DNA of 45,174 nt from Pelagibacteraceae bacterium AG-426-L23 (lineage in GTDB: Bacteria > Pseudomonadota > Alphaproteobacteria > Pelagibacterales > Pelagibacteraceae). Each line of letters starts with the position of its first letter. Positions within the stretch are counted from its first letter, which is position 1. Both the position numbers and the translations under genes were made by a program. The stretch is taken from contig QCNU01000004.1 of the NCBI GenBank assembly GCA_003213115.1, forward strand, positions 1 through 45,174. The letters are read 5' to 3'. Under the pieces are notes generated by a model. That model saw only the letters and a program-made list of their open reading frames with translations. It was not told where the DNA came from and ran no database searches. Of this stretch, positions 8,225-16,256 are shown in pieces.

Positions 8225-9520
8225 CTAACTGCTTATAAGTTTTATTTTTAATAATAAATTGTATATTTCCAAGATCTTTTTAAATTTTAACTTAAGTATT
8301 TTTGACATTTCTATCAAATCGTTGCTTCCATCAGAGTATTGAAGAAAGTCTAAAAAATTTTTAGACTTTTTATAAGGTATAATATTCTTTAAGTTTGAAA
8401 GTGTCGGATAAAGTCCTCTTTTACTCATTAAAGGCTGACACGAAACTAAACTTTTCGGAATAATTTTTTTTTGAAGTATTTCAATTGCCTTACTTGATAC
8501 TTTAAATCCTCCTTTAAGACCTTTGACTGAGACTATCTTAAAATCATCTAAAGATGTGTGATATTCTGGATACTCTAAATATTTTGTTCTGAATATTGAT
8601 GCCATGGGCAAATTAATACCAGGTGAGCTGAACTGCCTTTCATCAGAGCCAGGATTTAGATATGAATATCTTTTAAATTTTATTTTAAGTAATTTATAGG
8701 CTTCTAAAAGAGATTTATCTACAAGTGTATTTCCATATTTAGATAATTTGCAGCCATGACTTCGATTGTCTCCAATGCAAGTTAAATGATAACCGCCAAT
8801 AACATCTTTTTTAAGCTTTTCTAAATTTTTATTAATATAAGCTATTGATCCAATGGTTTCAGGAATAAAGATAAATCTAATAGTTTTTTCTAATTTTTTA
8901 TATTTTTTAAAATATTTAATTAGACTCATAGTTACTATGGGTCCAGATAATTCATTATTAGCCATAGAGGGATGACAAATATTTGTAGAAATTAAAATTT
9001 CTTGTTTAGATTTTCCTTTTAAAACTAATTCACCGTAATGCAAATTTCCTCTACTATTTAAACTCGAGTCTATCAAAACTTTGAATTTATCTGAATTTTT
9101 ATAATTTTTGATTATATTTTTTTTTTGATTGTGAGTTATGCAGAACCCCCAAAATCTTTTATAATAAGAAGTCTTGTATGGTATTGCGTTTGGCTGTTTT
9201 GGCAAAGAATGTAAATTTTTTAAAAGAATTTTTTTTGAAATTTTTGTGTTTAATGGAATAGAATATCCAATAATATGTAGGTTGTTTTCCTTGAAGTCTA
9301 TTATTTTTTTTCCTGTTTTATCAATTACATATGCTTTTTTGATATTCCACTCAGGTGGTACTTTCCAATCATAAACTTTGGAACCAGATTTTATTTTTTT
9401 TATTTTTAAATTTGGAAATTCATTTTTAATTATATTTAATGTTTTTTTAGTCCCTGCACCAGTAAGGCTCCTGCAAATAGGAAAAAGTTTTTTACCCAAA
9501 TTAAAGTATTTAGTAATCAT
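8225..9520 (-). CDS. DUF4910 / aminopeptidase-like protein with C-terminal winged helix
   Basis: A protein of about 431 residues from the ATG at 9520; a second in-frame ATG at 9541 adds seven residues and cannot be excluded. It matches the DUF2172/DUF4910 architecture: N-terminal LFPICRSLTG, then VPPEWNIKKAYVID, NLHIIGYSIPLN and IPYKTSYYKRFWGFC, then an M28-peptidase-like core with the putative metal-site segment ICHPSMANNELSG, FIPETIGS and YHTSLDD, and a final segment of about 80 residues resembling a winged helix. Proteins like this recur in polysaccharide and nonribosomal clusters, but no activity is firmly assigned. It is separated by 115 non-coding bases from the downstream radical SAM gene. 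Confidence 0.82.
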   Translation of the reverse strand: MITKYFNLGKKLFPICRSLTGAGTKKTLNIIKNEFPNLKIKKIKSGSKVYDWKVPPEWNIKKAYVIDKTGKKIIDFKENNLHIIGYSIPLNTKISKKILLKNLHSLPKQPNAIPYKTSYYKRFWGFCITHNQKKNIIKNYKNSDKFKVLIDSSLNSRGNLHYGELVLKGKSKQEILISTNICHPSMANNELSGPIVTMSLIKYFKKYKKLEKTIRFIFIPETIGSIAYINKNLEKLKKDVIGGYHLTCIGDNRSHGCKLSKYGNTLVDKSLLEAYKLLKIKFKRYSYLNPGSDERQFSSPGINLPMASIFRTKYLEYPEYHTSLDDFKIVSVKGLKGGFKVSSKAIEILQKKIIPKSLVSCQPLMSKRGLYPTLSNLKNIIPYKKSKNFLDFLQYSDGSNDLIEMSKILKLKFKKILEIYNLLLKIKLISS

Positions 9521-9551
9521 TTTATAATACGATATACACATTTATTACGAT

Positions 9552-9570
9552 TTGTTCAATAAATGAACAA
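9552..9570. repeat. Perfect 7-bp inverted repeat in divergent intergenic region
   Basis: TTGTTCA and TGAACAA form a perfect dyad with a five-base spacer. It lies between the divergent DUF4910 and btuB-type genes, upstream of the putative btuB promoter. It could be an operator or simply AT-rich chance. Confidence 0.4.
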
Positions 9571-9596
9571 GATTTAATATGAAAACTACTTTTTGT

Positions 9597-9626
9597 TTGA
9601 CTTTATATAATTTTAAGTATTAAAAT
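9597..9626 (+). promoter_or_regulatory. Putative sigma-70 promoter of the B12 riboswitch operon
   Basis: A -35-like TTGACT (9597-9602) and a -10-like TAAAAT (9621-9626) are separated by 18 bases, each one mismatch from consensus. Transcription would start near 9633, just before the riboswitch aptamer. The -10 lies inside a perfect inverted repeat at 9616-9638. Confidence 0.5.
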
Positions 9627-9638
9627 CGCTTTAATACT
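9616..9638. repeat. Perfect 9-bp inverted repeat over the putative -10 element
   Basis: AGTATTAAA and TTTAATACT form a perfect 9-bp dyad with a five-base loop (ATCGC). It covers the proposed -10 box and start site directly upstream of the cobalamin riboswitch, so it may be an operator giving a second layer of control, or a 5' end hairpin. Confidence 0.5.
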
Positions 9639-9639
9639 G

Positions 9640-9755
9640 AAATGCATGGTGGGAAATCAGTGTGAAATTCATTGTCTGTTCCTGCAACCGTAAAGACGGA
9701 GCGCCACCCAGTATAGTCCGCTGTTGAATGATGGTCAGGAAGAGCCTAGTTCTGC
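9640..9755 (+). promoter_or_regulatory. Cobalamin (AdoCbl-type) riboswitch
   Basis: The core consensus is present in order: GGTGGGAAATCAGTGTGAAA, then TTC, CTGTTCCTGCAACCGTAA (consensus CCCGCAACTGTAA), GCGCCACCCA (consensus GCCACTG) and the B12 box GGTCAGGAAGAGCC near 9733-9746. It lies about 40 bases upstream of the receptor start codon at 9795. Ligand binding is expected to reduce expression of the receptor and the membrane protein behind it. No clear intrinsic terminator is seen in the short expression platform, so control is more likely at translation initiation. The exact boundaries are approximate. Confidence 0.9.
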
Positions 9756-9794
9756 AATTAAAAATTGACAACGGCACTACGTTTAAATGCTGTT

Positions 9795-11642
9795 ATGAGA
9801 TTTTTTTTTATAATTTTAGTTTTCTTTTTGTATTCCTTAAAGGTTAATAGTAAAGATCTTGAAAAATGTGAATGGAAGAATGTTTCTGGGAAGCCATGCT
9901 TAACAATTTTTTCAACTCCTAATACTTCAAAAATTACTGCTAGAACTTTAGGTAAGACTGTTATTACAAAAAAACAGATGATTGATTCAGGTTATAAAGA
10001 TGTAAGAAGTCTTTTAGAACATGTAGCTGGAGTTGACGTATATAGTGATGGACCAAGAGGACAAAAAACTTCAATTTTCATGAGAGGCACTAATTCAAAT
10101 CATACATTGGTTTTATTAAATGGAATTCCAATTAATGACCAAAGTTCTCCAAAAGCTATGTTTGATTTTGGTTATGATTTCTTACAAGGTTTACAACAAA
10201 TAGAAATTTATAAAGGTGCAAGTGGTGCAATTTTTGGTCCTGCTGCAATAGGTGGAGCAATAAATTTCGTAACTGATATTAATTATGAAAATTCTTTCTC
10301 TTTTAGCGGTTCTCATAGCAGAACAAATTCTATTAGCGGAAACTATACTTATTTGACCGATAATGGTTGGCATCACAACATCCAGGCAGGATCTTCTCAA
10401 ATTGAAGAGTTGAGCACTCAAAATACATCAACAGACTTAGATGGAGCTAAAAATTTATCTCTAAATTACAATTCAATGAAATTTTTAAGTGACAACACTA
10501 AATTAAAATTTACAGGTTACACTCGTAAAACTGATAGTGGTTATGACAGTTGGGATGATGCGAATGCTAACGCTGATAACATAATGTATGCCTTTCAAAC
10601 AAGTATTGAGAACAAAAAGAAAGATTTAGAAGATAATTTCACTGCTCATGTTCATGTGCATGATAGGTATTATGATACAGCTGTTAAAAATAAATATTAT
10701 TCACAATCTTATACGGTCAAAGGTGAGAGAAAATTAAATCTATCTGATAATATTTCTTTAGGTTTTGGCAGTGATTACAATTACAATAAAGGTGATTTTC
10801 AAGTAAAAGGAAATTGGGGCTCATCTGCAAAAGGTCATTCTGATAACTTAGGTTTATATTCAAATTTAGGTTATGAAATAAATAACAATACAATTTTATC
10901 AGCTCATTTGCGCGGCGATAAAAATAAGTATAGTGAAGAACATTTGACCTACAGATTAAATTTAACAAAATTAATTAATAATTTTGCTTTAGGTTTTACA
11001 GAGTCTACTGGGCTGAGACACCCGGATCTTTATGTTTTACACGGAACTAATCCTAGTAAAAGTTTTAAACCTATGAATACTACAAAACCAGAGACAAGCT
11101 TAACAAGAGAAGTAACAGCAAAATATAATTTTTCTGAAAATCTTTTTATTGAATCTACAGCCTATAAAGGTTCAGTTTCTGATGTTTTAAATCGTGGTAC
11201 ATCGACGTATGGCTATAATGAAATTATAGATATTAAACAAGAAGGATTAGAAAATAGTTTAGTCTTTAAAAATAAAAATCAAAAAATTGCGCTATCTAGT
11301 ACTTTTTCCAAAAGCAGAGAAGATGATGGAAGTCCGCAACTTAGGAGACCAGAAAAACAATTTGGCATAAATTATTCCAAAAATTTTATTACAAAAGCTT
11401 TGGGACCTTTCAGTTTAAATTATGATTATAGACATGTAGGCAAAGTTGAAGATTGGAAAAATGGATCAATTAGAGCCAAGGTTGATAGCTCTGATATAAT
11501 GAATTTAAACCTATCAAAAAACTTTTTCGGAAGTATATGGTCAGTAAATATACTTAACTTAACTGATGAAAAATATCAACGACCTGACACTTATAATCAA
11601 GAAGATAGAAGAATTGAGTTGTCATTTAGGCATAAATATTAA
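9795..11642 (+). CDS. btuB: TonB-dependent vitamin B12 receptor (BtuB-like)
   Basis: An outer-membrane TonB-dependent transporter of 615 residues, matching BtuB length. I start at the ATG at 9795, which gives a signal peptide (MRFFFIILVFFLYSLKVNSK); an upstream in-frame TTG at 9765 would put extra residues before it. The plug domain follows: VITKKQMIDSGYKDVRSLLE, GVDVYSDGPRGQKTSIFMRG, LVLLNGIPIND and IYKGASGAIFGPAAIGGAINFV, then a beta-barrel ending in an aromatic residue (FRHKY). The cobalamin riboswitch immediately upstream makes a corrinoid the best substrate guess. A DUF6580 gene follows after 12 bases. No BtuCDF ABC genes are present in the window. Confidence 0.9.
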   Translation: MRFFFIILVFFLYSLKVNSKDLEKCEWKNVSGKPCLTIFSTPNTSKITARTLGKTVITKKQMIDSGYKDVRSLLEHVAGVDVYSDGPRGQKTSIFMRGTNSNHTLVLLNGIPINDQSSPKAMFDFGYDFLQGLQQIEIYKGASGAIFGPAAIGGAINFVTDINYENSFSFSGSHSRTNSISGNYTYLTDNGWHHNIQAGSSQIEELSTQNTSTDLDGAKNLSLNYNSMKFLSDNTKLKFTGYTRKTDSGYDSWDDANANADNIMYAFQTSIENKKKDLEDNFTAHVHVHDRYYDTAVKNKYYSQSYTVKGERKLNLSDNISLGFGSDYNYNKGDFQVKGNWGSSAKGHSDNLGLYSNLGYEINNNTILSAHLRGDKNKYSEEHLTYRLNLTKLINNFALGFTESTGLRHPDLYVLHGTNPSKSFKPMNTTKPETSLTREVTAKYNFSENLFIESTAYKGSVSDVLNRGTSTYGYNEIIDIKQEGLENSLVFKNKNQKIALSSTFSKSREDDGSPQLRRPEKQFGINYSKNFITKALGPFSLNYDYRHVGKVEDWKNGSIRAKVDSSDIMNLNLSKNFFGSIWSVNILNLTDEKYQRPDTYNQEDRRIELSFRHKY

Positions 11643-11654
11643 TAATCATAACTA

Positions 11655-12152
11655 ATGAAAAAAGAAATTTTCCCAATAACTTTAATATTGATCTTAGCCT
11701 TATCTAGGTTAATACCACATCCACCTAATTTTACCCCAATTATAGCAGTAGCAATTTTAAGTGGTTACTTTTTTAAAAATTTATATTTATCTTTTTTAGT
11801 TTTAATAACTTCAATGATAGTCGCTGATTTTTTTATTGGTTTTTACGATAACATGTTGGTTACTTACATAACTTTAATATTAATTTCTTTCACTTTTTAT
11901 AAGGTTGGTTCTAAATTAAACTACAAAAACTTGTTTCTTTTTAGTTTATTCGGCTCTCTAATATTCTTCATTATTACTAACTTCGGAGTATGGGCTTTAG
12001 GAAATTTTTATGAAAAAAATTTAAAGGGATTAATTGAATGTTATATTTTAGCAATCCCATTCTTTGGTAACACATTTTTATCCACTTTAGTCTTTGCCTA
12101 CCCATCTATCTTTATTCATAAGAAAGTAGCGAGTATATCTATTGCTAGATAG
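11655..12152 (+). CDS. DUF6580 family membrane protein, possible inner-membrane cobalamin transporter component
   Basis: A 165-residue integral membrane protein with about five to six hydrophobic spans. It shows the DUF6580 pattern: SRLIPHPPNFTPIIAVAIL near residues 17-35, MIVADFFIGFY near 54-64, FFIITNFGVWALGNFY near 104-119 and CYILAIPFFGNTFL near 129-142. It is 12 bases downstream of the B12 receptor gene and so under the same riboswitch. Its size, topology and context resemble substrate-binding S components such as the BtuM group, which is my inference and not a family assignment. His22 and Cys129 are the obvious candidate cobalt ligands. No energising ABC subunits are nearby. Confidence 0.75.
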   Translation: MKKEIFPITLILILALSRLIPHPPNFTPIIAVAILSGYFFKNLYLSFLVLITSMIVADFFIGFYDNMLVTYITLILISFTFYKVGSKLNYKNLFLFSLFGSLIFFIITNFGVWALGNFYEKNLKGLIECYILAIPFFGNTFLSTLVFAYPSIFIHKKVASISIAR

Positions 12153-12193
12153 AGCTTGCGTTAAATGCTATTTTAAAATAAATAAACTTTTGT

Positions 12194-12269
12194 GCCCTCA
12201 TAGCTCAATTGGTAGAGCAACTGATTTGTAATCAGTAGGTTCGCGGTTCGAGTCCGTGTGAGGGCACCA
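12194..12269 (+). tRNA. tRNA-Thr (TGT anticodon)
   Basis: Plus-strand cloverleaf with acceptor GCCCTCA pairing with TGAGGGC, anticodon loop TTTGTAA (anticodon TGT), T-loop GTTCGAGTC and an encoded CCA end. It separates the B12 uptake operon from the DUF5989-SGNH pair; tRNA genes like this are common integration points, but no repeat of its 3' end was seen in the window. Confidence 0.96.
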
Positions 12270-12302
12270 TAGATCATTAATAACTTAAAGAATGCAATTT
12301 TA

Positions 12303-12461
12303 ATGTTTTTTATAAAATTTATAAAAGAATTTTGGGAGTTTATAAATGAAAGAAAAAAATATTGGCTTTTGCCAATATTTATTGTGCTTACTCTGTTTGG
12401 TATTATAATTGTTCTAAGTCAAGGGTCGGTAATTGCCCCATTAATTTACACAATATTTTAA
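12303..12461 (+). CDS. DUF5989 family small membrane protein
   Basis: A 52-codon gene encoding a small protein with one strongly hydrophobic segment. It begins MFFIKFIKEFWEFINERKKY, continues with WLLPIFIVLTLFGIIIVLSQ and ends GSVIAPLIYTIF. This matches the DUF5989 pattern of an amphipathic N-terminus, a WLLPI transmembrane start and a GSxxAPxIYTxF end. DUF5989 genes usually sit next to an SGNH hydrolase and often a carbamoyltransferase; here the SGNH gene follows after 27 bases, which supports the call. Its function is unknown; a membrane scaffold for a secretion or modification step is only a guess. The ATG has no obvious ribosome binding site. Confidence 0.88.
   Translation: MFFIKFIKEFWEFINERKKYWLLPIFIVLTLFGIIIVLSQGSVIAPLIYTIF
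12357..12380. repeat. Perfect 10-bp hairpin inside the DUF5989 gene
   Basis: AAATATTGGC and GCCAATATTT pair perfectly around a TTTT loop, within codons for the start of the membrane segment. It is not followed by a T run, so it is not a normal terminator; it could slow translation or be coincidental. Confidence 0.5.
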
Positions 12462-12488
12462 CTGATATAGATGCAATGTACCTTATAA

Positions 12489-13601
12489 ATGACAATTAAA
12501 ATTAAGAAAAAAATTTCTATTATTTCACTATCAGCGGCAATAACATTAATACTTTTTTTTATAACAGATATTTTTTTTAGTAATTTTATTTCAAAAAATG
12601 ATTATTTTGCTGCTTGTTATCAAAGAGATGAAGATTTTTATTTTTTAAAAAGTAATTGTGAGGCCTATGAGAAATATGCTTCTAATAATTATAAAATTAT
12701 TACAAATAATTTTGGAATGAGAGTTTCAGAAAAAAATACAAATAATAAAAATAAAAAAAATTATTTTTTTGTTGGAGATTCTCAAGTTTATGGAATAGGT
12801 TTAGAATATAAAGATACTTTTGTAGGAATATTAGAAAAAAATTATGAAGAATATAATTTTTACAACTTAGCACTACCATCATATAGCCCTACAGTTTACT
12901 ATTATAAAATTAATAAATTCATAGAACTATTAAAACCTGAAAAAATTTTTATTTTAATTGATTTAACTGATATTTATGATGAAACATACAGATGGAAAAT
13001 ATCTAATACTAACGGCACACCTTACTTAATAGATAAAAAAAAGAAAAATAATGAAATTAGTCTAGATAAAACCTTTTCAAGCAAAATTGATAAATTTAAA
13101 GATAAAAATTTCAAAGGAACTAAAATTATTTCTTTTCATTTAAGAGAGTCTCTCAGAGCTCTCAAGAGAAAGATATTTGTTTCAAAAAAAGAAAAAATAA
13201 ATCTGCAAAAAAAAGTACAAAAGACCGAGGTGGGTAAAATAACTTATCAGAAATTACCCATAGATAGAGACATAAATCTAATGAAATTGAATCTTGAAAA
13301 TAAGATTATAGAAATTTCAAATTTAAAAGAAAAGCATAATTTTGATTTATATTTAATAACCCTGCCTTATCCTGAAACTTTAGAATATGGTCAAAATGAA
13401 TTCAATTGGGAAAATTTTATTTTTGATCTGTGTAAAAAAAGTTCATGCGAAAAACATATAAGTTTATTTCCAGTTTTTTCAAAAGCTAAAACTAAAGAAG
13501 ATAATTGGTTAAATAAATATTTTATTAATAACGACTTTCATCCAAATAAAAATGGTCATTATTTGATTTATAATGAAATAAAAAAAATTTTTAAAAATTA
13601 A
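12489..13601 (+). CDS. SGNH/GDSL hydrolase family protein
   Basis: A 370-residue protein with an N-terminal membrane anchor (residues 9-30, IISLSAAITLILFFITDIFF) and an SGNH-type fold. The nucleophile block is FFVGDSQVYGIG with Ser98. The Gly and Asn blocks may lie in ALPSYSPTVYYYKI. The catalytic DxxH-type block is NDFHPNKNGH with Asp349 and His351, although spaced DFH. Such proteins add or remove acyl groups, or are inactive relatives acting in polysaccharide O-acetylation. It follows the DUF5989 gene closely and is probably cotranscribed. Its last 11 bases overlap the convergent GT2 gene. Confidence 0.8.
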   Translation: MTIKIKKKISIISLSAAITLILFFITDIFFSNFISKNDYFAACYQRDEDFYFLKSNCEAYEKYASNNYKIITNNFGMRVSEKNTNNKNKKNYFFVGDSQVYGIGLEYKDTFVGILEKNYEEYNFYNLALPSYSPTVYYYKINKFIELLKPEKIFILIDLTDIYDETYRWKISNTNGTPYLIDKKKKNNEISLDKTFSSKIDKFKDKNFKGTKIISFHLRESLRALKRKIFVSKKEKINLQKKVQKTEVGKITYQKLPIDRDINLMKLNLENKIIEISNLKEKHNFDLYLITLPYPETLEYGQNEFNWENFIFDLCKKSSCEKHISLFPVFSKAKTKEDNWLNKYFINNDFHPNKNGHYLIYNEIKKIFKN

Positions 13602-14520
13602 TTCTTTCTTTTTCTACTACTAAAGGCAACTTTCTGGTATGTGTAAGAATCGTCATCACGTACTCCCCGATAAAACCCAGCAAAAATATTTGAATTGAAG
13701 CAATGGTAAATAAACCTATTACTAATGGAGCAATTCCAACTTCAAATGAATCCCAAAATAAAATTTTGTAAAAGAAAAAAACTGTAGCTATCATAATAGA
13801 AATAATACTCGTAAAAAAGCCTATAAACGTCATCAGCCTTAAAGGTAGTTTTGAATGTTTAACAATACCTAAAACACCTATATCGTATAAAGTATAAAAA
13901 TTATTTTTGGTTTCTCCTCCAGATCTTTTAGGTTGATGAAATTGAATTAATTTTATTTGAGAACTGATTTCTGAGAGCAAACCTCTAAAGTATGGGTACG
14001 GATCGTCAATTTTTCTAATTTGATCTACAATATTTTTTGTAAATAAACCAGATCCAGTAGTATTTCTCATTAAAGGAACATCTGAAATTTTGTTAATAAA
14101 TTTATAAAAAAAATTTTTAAATGAGTTAAGAAAAAAGTTTTCATCTGAGCTAATTCTTTGTGCTAATATTATTTGATTACCTTGTTCCCACTCTTTAATA
14201 TATTTTGGAATTAACTCTATAGGATCCTGAAAATCTGAATTCATCAAAATACATGCATCGCCAGAAGCTTGAAGCATTCCATATATTGGTGATCTTATAT
14301 GACCAAAGTTCCTTGAATTAATTATGACTTTAACTTTTTTATCCCTTGCAGCAATTTTTTTTAAAATTAAAATTGTCCCATCATTAGAATGGTTATCAAT
14401 AACTATATGTTCGTAATCGTAATCTAATTTGCTCATCTCTATTGAAATTTCTGAGCAAAGTTTTTCTATATTCTTTTCTTCATTAAAAGTTGGAGTTATA
14501 ATGCTTATTTTTTTACTCAT
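13591..14520 (-). CDS. Family 2 glycosyltransferase, GtrB/DPM1-like polyprenyl-phosphate type
   Basis: A 309-residue GT2 enzyme. The catalytic domain spans residues 1-225, with SIITPTFNEEKNIEKLCSEI at the start, the DNHSNDGT nucleotide-binding segment and the DxD-equivalent MNSDFQDPIELI near 93-105. Two transmembrane helices follow (about 228-252 and 264-288). This architecture is that of GtrB and dolichol-phosphate-mannose-synthase-like enzymes, which load one sugar on undecaprenyl phosphate at the cytoplasmic face. It is the last gene of a minus-strand operon that builds an unusual sugar, so I infer that it transfers this sugar to the lipid carrier. Its counterpart in the second module is at 28732-29664. 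Confidence 0.88.
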   Translation of the reverse strand: MSKKISIITPTFNEEKNIEKLCSEISIEMSKLDYDYEHIVIDNHSNDGTILILKKIAARDKKVKVIINSRNFGHIRSPIYGMLQASGDACILMNSDFQDPIELIPKYIKEWEQGNQIILAQRISSDENFFLNSFKNFFYKFINKISDVPLMRNTTGSGLFTKNIVDQIRKIDDPYPYFRGLLSEISSQIKLIQFHQPKRSGGETKNNFYTLYDIGVLGIVKHSKLPLRLMTFIGFFTSIISIMIATVFFFYKILFWDSFEVGIAPLVIGLFTIASIQIFLLGFIGEYVMTILTHTRKLPLVVEKERINF

Positions 14521-14524
14521 TTTC

Positions 14525-15373
14525 TTATTTTATAATTGAATATAAAGAAGTTCTCAAATTATAATTAATTTTAAGTTTTAGTTCTTTCTGGGCTTTTTTG
14601 ATCGATGGCACATATCTTTCAATTTTTTTACTGCTAATTTTTTTAATTTCTACAGGTTTATTAAAAACATTGCCAATTATTTTTGCTAAATTTTGAATAC
14701 TGATACTCTCATCCGAACCAACGTTATAAATAGGACATTTTACATTTGAATTAACAAGTATTGTTAAAAGCCACTTAACCATATCGTGACTATGCATATA
14801 ACTTCTATAAACTGTAAATTTTGATTTAACTAAAATTTTTTTCTTATAAAGACCTGCTTTTATAAAGTCAGAGATGGCATACTTTTTTTCAGTTAAAATT
14901 CTTTTTCCAATAAAAGTGAAAAGTCTTGCTATAGAAACTTTATACCCTTTTTTTCCAAGTTTTTTAAATTCTTTTTCTGTTAAAATTTTGCTTTTAGAAT
15001 ATTTTTTTTTACTTTTAATTTTTCCATATACTGCACCAGAGCTAGTAAATAGTACTTTAGTTTTTTTAGGTAATTTTTTAAACAAATATATAAAGTTTTT
15101 TAATGCATTTTTATCATTTTTATCATTTGAGGAATTTACTGCATAAATTATATAGTCGCTTTTGGGAAGTTTTTTTAACTTTTTTATATCTCTGGTAATA
15201 TATTTTAGATATAAACCTTTTTTGTTTTTTTCAATAATTCTTCTTCTGCTAATTAATGTAATCTTATTAATTTTCCATTTTAGAAGTTTTTTTTCTTTAG
15301 CATAATCCAATATAGATCTGCCTAAAAAACCGCTAGCACCAACTATAGTTAATGTTTTCAATTTATTTACCAA
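14525..15373 (-). CDS. NAD(P)-dependent sugar epimerase/reductase (extended SDR), module 1
   Basis: A 282-residue short-chain dehydrogenase of the extended, sugar-acting type. The cofactor motif GASGFLGRS is at residues 12-20, and the active site shows TSSGAVYG (110-117) and Tyr125-x3-Lys129. The start is TTG at 15373, overlapping the transketolase C-half by 11 bases; another TTG four codons later is equally possible, and there is no ATG nearby. Position next to the transketolase pair suggests it reduces the keto group that a two-carbon transfer leaves on the branched sugar, much as YerF does in yersiniose synthesis. That role is an inference; a plain epimerase is also possible. Confidence 0.8.
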   Translation of the reverse strand: MVNKLKTLTIVGASGFLGRSILDYAKEKKLLKWKINKITLISRRRIIEKNKKGLYLKYITRDIKKLKKLPKSDYIIYAVNSSNDKNDKNALKNFIYLFKKLPKKTKVLFTSSGAVYGKIKSKKKYSKSKILTEKEFKKLGKKGYKVSIARLFTFIGKRILTEKKYAISDFIKAGLYKKKILVKSKFTVYRSYMHSHDMVKWLLTILVNSNVKCPIYNVGSDESISIQNLAKIIGNVFNKPVEIKKISSKKIERYVPSIKKAQKELKLKINYNLRTSLYSIIK

Positions 15374-16256
15374 AAAACTTTAAATAATATTTGTCTAAAA
15401 GATATTGTTCTGATCCTACTTTGCTTATTATCTTTTTATCAATACTCTTCGAGATTATTTTGGTTTTTATTTTTTGATTATTAGTGGACTCTTTAATCCA
15501 AGATCCAAAGCCTCCATCTTCTAAATGATCTTCTAGGACCAAAACTTCGTCCCACTTTTTTAATTGGTTTAATTGTATGTTTTTAAATTTCATGCCCCAA
15601 ATAGGTAAAGAATATAAGGAAAATTTATTATACTTAGCTCTTATCAAAAGATCCTTTGCTAAACTGGCTATGTTGCCTGTAGTTAAAAATATTTTTTTAC
15701 TTTGAGTGTGCTTTGTTGAAATTGGCAGCCATTTGCCTGGTTTCACATTTGGAATTTTTTTGTGTAAAATTTTATTTTTAGTTTTAGCTAGTCTTAAATA
15801 AGAAGGTTGTGAATTTTTAACTATATACTTCATGCATGCTCTCACTTCCATATCGTCACCTGGAGATGCAATTATCATATTTGGGAAAAGTCTCATTAAA
15901 CCATAATCCTGTAATGAGTGATGTGTATAACCTAAACTACCATAACTCACCCCTGCTCCAACATTTACAATTGTTACCGGAAGATTGTGATAATCAACAT
16001 CATTTCTTATTTGTTCAGCACATCTAAATGTTGGAAAGTTACCAATCGAATAAACAAAAACGTGATTCCCTTCTAAAGCCATTCCAGAAGCTATTCCCAT
16101 CATATTTTGTTCAGCTACCCCGGCATTATAAAATTGATTTGGAAACATTTTTGCAAATTTTTCAACTACGCTATAACCAAGGTCATTTACTATTAAAACT
16201 ATCTTTTTGTTTTTTTTTGCTGCAAGAATTAATTCTTCAATAAAAATATTACGCAT
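15363..16256 (-). CDS. Transketolase-like ThDP enzyme, C-terminal subunit, module 1
   Basis: A 297-residue protein equivalent to the pyrimidine-binding and C-terminal domains of transketolase/DXS. The ThDP-activating glutamate is Glu49 in YNAGVAEQNMMGIASGMA. Further conserved parts are TYPE segments VYSIGNFPTFRCAEQIRNDV, YTHHSLQDYGLMRLFPNM and SYLRLAK. The C-terminal domain carries LVLEDHLEDGGFG. Together with the overlapping upstream N-half gene it forms a split enzyme. Because the genes around it make a nucleotide sugar, I infer a dedicated C2-transfer role in branched-sugar formation and not central carbon metabolism. The start overlaps the N-half stop by eight bases. Confidence 0.85.
   Translation of the reverse strand: MRNIFIEELILAAKKNKKIVLIVNDLGYSVVEKFAKMFPNQFYNAGVAEQNMMGIASGMALEGNHVFVYSIGNFPTFRCAEQIRNDVDYHNLPVTIVNVGAGVSYGSLGYTHHSLQDYGLMRLFPNMIIASPGDDMEVRACMKYIVKNSQPSYLRLAKTKNKILHKKIPNVKPGKWLPISTKHTQSKKIFLTTGNIASLAKDLLIRAKYNKFSLYSLPIWGMKFKNIQLNQLKKWDEVLVLEDHLEDGGFGSWIKESTNNQKIKTKIISKSIDKKIISKVGSEQYLLDKYYLKFFGK

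Noticed and set aside
9765-9794. Upstream TTG start for the B12 receptor gene
   Set aside because: It would place ten residues before a well-formed signal peptide and sit in the riboswitch expression platform; the ATG at 9795 is better.
12194-12269. tRNA-Thr as an integration site for a mobile element
   Set aside because: No integrase and no repeated tRNA 3' end were found downstream.
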